A DNA stretch of 9,599 bases from an uncultured Coriobacteriaceae bacterium (GTDB taxonomy: Bacteria > Actinomycetota > Coriobacteriia > Coriobacteriales > Eggerthellaceae): assembly GCA_902781245.1 (NCBI GenBank), contig CACZIP010000050.1, forward strand, positions 1 to 9,599, in the 5' to 3' direction. The position numbers and the translations under genes were made by a program. The notes below the pieces were generated by a model. The model worked only from the letters and a program-made list of their open reading frames with translations. It had not been told where the DNA came from and made no database searches. Positions 5,483 through 9,599 of the stretch are shown piece after piece; position 1 is the first letter of the stretch; the number at the start of each line of letters is the position of its first letter.

Positions 5483-5973
5483 TGGCGAAGGTTCCTTCTT
5501 CAGTTCTGCTCGACGTCAACGTCTGGCTCGACAACTATTTACCGGGTCGTCCCTCCGCGGGCGATTCCCGCTCACTACTCGATTGGCTTTACGCACGGGA
5601 CGTCTCCATTCTCTATCCTGTTACGGCTCCGGGTACGGTGTTCTACCTTGTGCAGCAAGGTATGAAGCAAATTGCAAGAGCCGACAGCAACGAAGTGAGC
5701 CAGGAACATGCCAAAGCAATCAGCCTGTCCGCTTGGGCGTGCATCGACAACATGGCCGAGCTTGGGGCGCCCGTGGGTGCGGATGCTTCGGATTTCTGGG
5801 TTGCGAGGAAGCTCCGCTCGGTTCATCCCGACCTGGAAGACAATTTCGTGCTGGCCGCTGCAGAGCGCGCGCAAGTTGATTATCTGGTCACGGGCGACGA
5901 GGCATTGCTGAAAAAGGCAACCGTCCCTGCGCTCTTGCCACGCGATTTCGTGCAGGTTGTCTGCACACCGTGA
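5482..5973 (+). CDS. PIN-domain ribonuclease toxin (VapC-like)
   Basis: A probable Mg-dependent RNase toxin. The 163-residue protein has PIN-fold landmarks: LLDVNVWLD at 9-17 with the first acidic residue Asp11, LEDNFVLAAAE at 118-128 with Asp120, and LVTGDEALL at 135-143 with Asp139. The mid-protein Glu seen in many PIN enzymes is not obvious in the segment YPVTAPGTVFYLV (45-57), so the active site may use another residue or be weaker. The start at 5482 is favoured, with AAAGGA eight bases upstream and a one-base overlap with the antitoxin stop. The alternative ATG at 5473 would add MAL and sit on that site. The gene runs convergently into the Nudix gene, with 12 bp between stop codons. It could instead be an uncharacterised PIN nuclease, but the overlapping antitoxin argues for a toxin. 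Confidence 0.85.
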   Translation: MAKVPSSVLLDVNVWLDNYLPGRPSAGDSRSLLDWLYARDVSILYPVTAPGTVFYLVQQGMKQIARADSNEVSQEHAKAISLSAWACIDNMAELGAPVGADASDFWVARKLRSVHPDLEDNFVLAAAERAQVDYLVTGDEALLKKATVPALLPRDFVQVVCTP

Positions 5974-5985
5974 TAGGTGCAAGCT

Positions 5986-6861
5986 TTACGCGTTCCCGCG
6001 CTTCAAGAACGCGTTGATCAGGGCGCGCCCGAGCGCGTAGTCATCGTCGTCTTCGATTTTGTCCCGGGGCACCCAGCCCGCCCAATCGAGCTCGCCGTCC
6101 CTCAATGTGATTTCAGAGTCGCCGTCGAGGTCCGCGAAGAAGCCGAGCATGAGCGATTCGCTGAGTCCCCAGGGCTGGCTGGCGAAATAGCGCAGGTTCT
6201 TGACCCGTAGGCCGCATTCCTCCCACACTTCTCGCGCAACAGCTTCCTCGGGAGTCTCTCCGACTTCGACGAAGCCTGCGACGAGGGCGCGCTTGCGATA
6301 ATGCCCCTGTGCGTATCGGGTGAGCAGGAGGCGGTCCCCGTCGGTGACCGCGACAATCACGGCAGGGGAGATTCTCGGATAAACGGTGTGTCCGCACTTC
6401 GTGCAGACAAGCGCTCGTTCAGTGGTAGAAGGGGTTGTCTGCTTACCGCAACGGCCGCAGCGACGGTTATCCCGATACCAGTTGCGAAGGTGGAACGCAG
6501 TCGCGACAGCGAATGCCTGCGGGTCTCCGCTTCTGGCAATGAGGTCCCGCATGGGGAGAAAGCTGGTCTGGACGGTTGATTGCGAAGCCGTGTCTTCGCC
6601 CGCGCTCAAGCTTGCGTCAAACTTGGCGTCGTCGATGAGGAAGTGCGCGCGTTCGTCAATGGCGAACAGGTAGGTGAACGGGGCTGATGTGCCAAAGCTT
6701 TCACAGGTTGGGAACTCGATCGAGCCGTCTTCCGCAAGCGTTGCCTTCACCAGGCTGCGTCCGTCATCGTCATCATGGAAGAGAAGCGCGCTATCGTTCG
6801 TGCAGGGTTCCACGAACGCCATATTGATATCGAATGCATGGGGCTCGATTTCATGAAGCAT
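5986..6861 (-). CDS. nudC: NudC-type Nudix hydrolase (NAD+/NADH diphosphatase)
   Basis: Predicted to hydrolyse NAD(H) to NMN(H) plus AMP; NudC enzymes also remove NAD caps from RNA. The 291-residue product has the full NudC layout. An N-terminal domain (1-125) leads to a four-Cys zinc ribbon (Cys135, Cys138, Cys153, Cys156), then YPRISPAVIV (161-170) and the Nudix box GX5EX7REVWEECGL at 196-218. The specificity motif begins SQPW at 228-231 but continues GLSES, whereas the usual form is PFPxS. The N-terminal domain and zinc ribbon separate it from ordinary MutT-like Nudix proteins. The start has GGAG seven bases upstream on the minus strand. A TACAAT (minus strand, 6908-6903) may be its -10 box, but no -35 is clear. 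It is a stand-alone gene, divergent from cysK and convergent with the toxin gene. Confidence 0.9.
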   Translation of the reverse strand: MLHEIEPHAFDINMAFVEPCTNDSALLFHDDDDGRSLVKATLAEDGSIEFPTCESFGTSAPFTYLFAIDERAHFLIDDAKFDASLSAGEDTASQSTVQTSFLPMRDLIARSGDPQAFAVATAFHLRNWYRDNRRCGRCGKQTTPSTTERALVCTKCGHTVYPRISPAVIVAVTDGDRLLLTRYAQGHYRKRALVAGFVEVGETPEEAVAREVWEECGLRVKNLRYFASQPWGLSESLMLGFFADLDGDSEITLRDGELDWAGWVPRDKIEDDDDYALGRALINAFLKRGNA

Positions 6862-7020
6862 GCAGTGCTCCGTTTCGTTTGGGTTTATTCCAGACGGGGG
6901 GTATTGTAATGGATGCCAATGGAATCGGGGTTGCTCATGAAGCTTGGGGCAATCTGCGCTGTCAGGATTTCATGTGGCAAATAATGGAATGGTGCGATTC
7001 GCTCTTTTTCACGCATACGC

Positions 7021-7029
7021 TGCTATAAT
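7021..7029 (+). promoter_or_regulatory. Extended -10 promoter for cysK
   Basis: TGCTATAAT is an extended -10 element: TG, one base, then the full consensus TATAAT at 7024-7029. It lies 34 bp before the cysK start codon. The -35 region (about 7001-7006) is a poor match, which is typical of extended -10 promoters. Confidence 0.65.
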
Positions 7030-7062
7030 GCCCTTCGTCGCAAAACAGAGGGAGTACCATTC

Positions 7063-7992
7063 ATGATTTACAACAACGTGCTCGAGGCCATGGGGCGCAC
7101 GCCGCTCATCCGTCTGAGCAAGATAGTCGAGCCCGACATGGCGCAGATCCTCGTCAAGTTCGAGGGCGTCAACGTCGGCGGGTCGGTGAAGACGCGCACG
7201 GCGGCCATGATGATCGAGGAAGCCGAGAAACGCGGCGAGATTAAACCCGACAGCATCATCGTCGAGCCGACGAGCGGTAACCAGGGCATCGGCTTGGCGC
7301 TCGTGTGCGCTGTCCAGGGCTACAAGGCTCGCATCATCATGCCTGACTCGGTGTCCGAGGAGCGCATGAAGCTCGTCAAGCACTACGGCGCAGAAGCCGT
7401 CATCGTGCACGACGAGGGCGACATCGGCAAAGCCATCGACGAGTGCATCCAAATCGCCGAGCGGATGAAGGCAGAGGATCCGCGCGTTTACGTGCCGCAG
7501 CAGTTCGAGAACATCGACAACATGCGTACGCACCGCAACCACACGGCACTCGAGATTGCCGAAGACGCTGGTTGCCACATCCACGGCTTCGTGAGTGGCA
7601 TCGGCACAGGCGGCACCATCACGGGCATCGGGCAAACGCTCAAGAAGCTGTATTCTGACATCGAGATCTGGGCCGTCGAGCCTGAGAATGCAGCCATCCT
7701 GTCGGGCGGCGGCATCGGCACGCACTTGCAGATGGGCATCGGCGACGGGTTGATTCCCGCCATCCTGGATCGTGAGATTTACGACGACATCTGCATCGTC
7801 AGCGATGACGAGGCGCTCGACACGGCTCGCGCCCTCGCGCGTGAAGAGGGCATGCTCGTGGGCGTGTCGTCTGGAACGAACGTTGCGGCAGCCAAGCGCT
7901 TGGCCAAGAAGCTCGGCCCCGGCAAGACGGTTGTCACCGTGCTGCCCGACACCGGCGAGCGTTACTTCTCCACGCCGCTGTTCGAGGGGTAG
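7063..7992 (+). CDS. cysK: Cysteine synthase A (O-acetylserine sulfhydrylase)
   Basis: A PLP enzyme of fold type II that makes cysteine from O-acetylserine and sulfide (EC 2.5.1.47). It is cytoplasmic. The 309-residue product shows NNVLEAMGRTPLIRL at the N-terminus, the PLP lysine Lys43 in GGSVKTR, the substrate loop TSGNQG (70-75), the phosphate loop GTGGT (181-185), WAVEPENAAIL (203-213), GIGDGLIP (225-232), and GVSSGTN (267-273) with the ring-nitrogen serine. The substrate loop is normally TSGNTG; Gln74 replaces the Thr. Length and the short C-terminus exclude cystathionine beta-synthase with CBS domains. GAGGGAG (7048-7054) is a good ribosome-binding site. No cysE or sulfate-assimilation gene is in view and no terminator follows closely, so read-through into the small gene at 8069 is possible. 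Confidence 0.93.
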   Translation: MIYNNVLEAMGRTPLIRLSKIVEPDMAQILVKFEGVNVGGSVKTRTAAMMIEEAEKRGEIKPDSIIVEPTSGNQGIGLALVCAVQGYKARIIMPDSVSEERMKLVKHYGAEAVIVHDEGDIGKAIDECIQIAERMKAEDPRVYVPQQFENIDNMRTHRNHTALEIAEDAGCHIHGFVSGIGTGGTITGIGQTLKKLYSDIEIWAVEPENAAILSGGGIGTHLQMGIGDGLIPAILDREIYDDICIVSDDEALDTARALAREEGMLVGVSSGTNVAAAKRLAKKLGPGKTVVTVLPDTGERYFSTPLFEG

Positions 7993-8019
7993 AAACCCAA
8001 GCAGGTGTGGTATTGTATT

Positions 8020-8048
8020 GCGATGCAAATGCGACTAAAACGCATCGC
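8020..8048. promoter_or_regulatory. Inverted repeat upstream of the small hypothetical gene
   Basis: GCGATGC (8020-8026) is repeated inverted as GCATCGC (8042-8048), and a nested ATGCG (8029-8033) can instead pair with CGCAT (8041-8045). The repeat ends nine bases before the Shine-Dalgarno AGGAGGG (8057-8063). It could be an operator or an RNA hairpin with two alternative pairings. No T run follows the stem closely enough for a clear terminator, although TTTT occurs at 8053-8056. Confidence 0.4.
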
Positions 8049-8068
8049 GATGTTTTAGGAGGGAATAT

Positions 8069-8311
8069 ATGCGCAAGACTACGACATTTGCCGGCAAGAG
8101 GCACATTTACGACACCAGCAAGGCTGAGGTTCTGGGCAATCGCGCCTATAGCTACTACGGCGACCCGGCAGGCTACGAGGAGACGCTCTACAAGACGAAG
8201 GGCGGCTTGTACTTCCTGTGGGGTCTCGGCGGAGCTGACAGCCCCTACAGCGCTGGCGAGGACATCTTGCCCATTTCCGAGCAAGATGCAGAGGCTTGGC
8301 TGTCCGAATAG
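8069..8311 (+). CDS. Small conserved-looking protein of unknown function (80 aa)
   Basis: The start has a near-perfect ribosome-binding site (AGGAGGG, five bases before the ATG) and the gene is closed by a strong terminator, so it is probably real. The 80-residue product is soluble, with no signal peptide or membrane segment. It has an early KRHIYDTSKAEVLG segment, a Tyr-rich middle (YSYYGD), EETLYKTKGGLYFLWGLGG (37-55) and an acidic end, ILPISEQDAEAWL (66-78). The pattern resembles a family of short uncharacterised proteins with an 'YDTxxAE...EtLYxtkxGxyFLxGxGG...I.PlseeeA..W' layout that I recall from gut bacteria, but I know no function for it. It could be co-transcribed with cysK (76 bp gap) or have its own promoter near the inverted repeat. 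Confidence 0.75.
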   Translation: MRKTTTFAGKRHIYDTSKAEVLGNRAYSYYGDPAGYEETLYKTKGGLYFLWGLGGADSPYSAGEDILPISEQDAEAWLSE

Positions 8312-8340
8312 CCATTGTCGGCAAGCAAAGCAATTAACGC

Positions 8341-8372
8341 AACGAGGCGGGCATACCCGCCTCGTTCGTTTT
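8341..8372 (+). terminator. Rho-independent terminator after the small hypothetical gene
   Basis: AACGAGGCGGG (8341-8351) pairs perfectly with CCCGCCTCGTT (8356-8366) across CATA, followed by CGTTTT. It sits between two convergent genes. The minus-strand side lacks a good T run, so it should act mainly on the rightward transcript. Confidence 0.88.
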
Positions 8373-8403
8373 GTACCGAGGGAAAGGCTGCGATAGGCTG
8401 GCG

Positions 8404-9599
8404 TTACCGCTTCGGCTGGTAGAACAGCATGGTGACGAGCGCGGCCACGTTGAAGAGCGCGACGCAGAATAACATGTGCTGATATCCAGCCAGGCCTGGC
8501 GTCGAGGTGATGAGTCCGACGTAGATGGCCGGGGCGATTGACGTTCCGATCTGGCGGATGAGCGTGATGGTCGCGATGGCCGACGAGCTCTCGGCTTTGT
8601 CGGTGTTCTCGAGGATCATGTAGTTGGTCGGCGCGCCCATCGACATGCCCATGCCGGCACCCACGATGGCCAGGCCAATGACGAACGTCGCGAAGCTCGG
8701 AGCGGTTACGGCTATGAGCGCCAAGTATGCAAGGCCTGCAGTCGAGATGGCCAAGCCTGTGATGAGAACCGGCTTGGGGCCGAGCTTGTCGATGAGCTTG
8801 CCGCCGATGGGTGTGGTGATAAACGATGTCAGGCCGATAGCAAGCACGTAGAAACCGCCCGATCCGATTGGGTCGCCCATGGCGTATTCAGCCAATTCGG
8901 GCACGAGTACGAGCGAAATCACGAAGCAGCCGATGAAAAACGACACGACCATCGTGACGACAATCGGACGGCTACGGAAGTATTCGAGGTGGAACACAGG
9001 GTCTTCCGCTCGCTGTTCGACGGAGCGGAATGCCACGATGGCTGCGATTGCAGCCAAAAGTGGCGCGAGCACGGATGGTTGTGTGGCTGATGTGCCAAAT
9101 GAAGCGAAGTCGATGTTCTTCAACCCTAGGAGTAGCAGCAGTATGAAAAGGGCGAACAGCACCGAGCCCGCCACGTCCATCTTGGCGTGTGACTCGTCGA
9201 TCACGCTGTCGGGCAGCAACGTTACAGCGACCACGATGATCGCAATGCAGAACGGCACGCACAGGTAGAACAACGCGGGCCAGTTCTCGATGCCGAATGC
9301 GCCGACGACTGCGCTACCTGCAACCGCGCCGAGCACGTTCGACACGCCGGCGACAGCTGCGGCCATTCCGAGCGCCATGCCGCGCTTTTCCTCAGGAAAT
9401 GATGCGCCGATTTCGGCATTGGCGACGGGCAACATGCCGCCCGCGCCTGCTGCCTGCAACACGCGCCCGACGAGCAGGAGCCCGAAGCCTCCGATTGATT
9501 TCGAGAGTCCGCAGATGATGGCGCCGACGCAGAAGATTCCCACGCAAATTGTGAACACGTGCTTGCGTCCGCGTCGATCGGCAAGTTTTCCTATGATGG
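8404..9599 (-). CDS. MFS transporter, DHA2-type 14-helix exporter (5'-truncated by window edge)
   Basis: A proton-driven efflux permease of the inner membrane; the substrate is unknown. The minus-strand frame stays open to the right edge. The first visible residues, IIGKLADRRGRK, are the MFS loop 2-3 signature (motif A), so helices 1 and 2 are missing. About twelve hydrophobic segments follow. These include GRVLQAAGAGGMLPVANAEI (helix 4), a Gly-rich helix 5 (GVSNVLGAVAGSAVVG, antiporter motif C position), and a second motif-A-like loop, GGKLIDKLGPK, before helix 11. Two missing plus twelve visible gives 14, the DHA2 (EmrB/QacA-like) arrangement. It ends in FYQPKR. It could be a drug exporter or a metabolite exporter; nothing in the window decides. 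No partner gene (EmrA or a TetR-type regulator) is visible. Confidence 0.88.
   Translation of the reverse strand, partial: IIGKLADRRGRKHVFTICVGIFCVGAIICGLSKSIGGFGLLLVGRVLQAAGAGGMLPVANAEIGASFPEEKRGMALGMAAAVAGVSNVLGAVAGSAVVGAFGIENWPALFYLCVPFCIAIIVVAVTLLPDSVIDESHAKMDVAGSVLFALFILLLLLGLKNIDFASFGTSATQPSVLAPLLAAIAAIVAFRSVEQRAEDPVFHLEYFRSRPIVVTMVVSFFIGCFVISLVLVPELAEYAMGDPIGSGGFYVLAIGLTSFITTPIGGKLIDKLGPKPVLITGLAISTAGLAYLALIAVTAPSFATFVIGLAIVGAGMGMSMGAPTNYMILENTDKAESSSAIATITLIRQIGTSIAPAIYVGLITSTPGLAGYQHMLFCVALFNVAALVTMLFYQPKR

Noticed and set aside
6909..7028. Possible 39-codon leader ORF between nudC and cysK, with three Trp and two Cys codons
   Set aside because: The only upstream purine run is G-only and poorly placed, and the ORF's stop codon lies inside the cysK -10 box, so it would not be on the cysK transcript. 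It cannot act as a leader peptide if that promoter is right.
7009..8028. Long minus-strand open frame (339 codons) opposite cysK
   Set aside because: It is antisense to a clear cysteine synthase, its composition is typical of a codon-bias shadow, and it would start in the leader of the next gene.

Overview
The window looks like chromosomal DNA of a GC-rich anaerobe of the class Coriobacteriia, most likely the family Eggerthellaceae. The basis is indirect: a multihaem nitrite-ammonification pair with a CX3CH haem motif, Firmicutes/Coriobacteriia-like ilvE, dapA and cysK genes, strong Shine-Dalgarno sites, and high-GC codon use. The genus cannot be fixed without database searches. Both edges cut through genes: nrfA on the left and an MFS transporter on the right.

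Left region (1-1850): the 3' part of nrfA (cytochrome c nitrite reductase, four of five haems visible) is followed by a membrane-anchored NapC/NrfH-type cytochrome with five haem motifs. Together they should carry electrons from menaquinol to nitrite and produce ammonium outside the membrane. A hairpin sits between the two genes and a strong terminator follows them.

Region 1756-2922 is a REP/RAYT locus. A Y1 (HUH) REP-associated tyrosine transposase gene lies on the minus strand. Near-identical 30-bp hairpin units flank it, two on the left and one inverted on the right. The flanking similarity extends to about 100-bp inverted arms, each holding a terminator-like hairpin. This is the most unusual structure in the window.

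Middle region (3010-5076): ilvE (branched-chain aminotransferase) and dapA (4-hydroxy-tetrahydrodipicolinate synthase) form a probable two-gene unit, closed by two back-to-back intrinsic terminators. Next comes a compact toxin-antitoxin operon (5080-5973). A 31-bp palindrome over the -10 box and Shine-Dalgarno site controls a RelB/DinJ-like ribbon-helix-helix antitoxin, whose stop codon overlaps the start of a PIN-domain (VapC-like) toxin. This is a hybrid pairing.

Right region: a NudC-type Nudix hydrolase on the minus strand converges on the toxin gene. A variant cysteine synthase (cysK) with an extended -10 promoter reads rightward and is followed by a small 80-residue protein of unknown function and a terminator. 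A 14-helix DHA2-type MFS exporter reads leftward from the right edge. Apart from the REP/RAYT locus and the toxin-antitoxin operon, the content is ordinary metabolism and transport.
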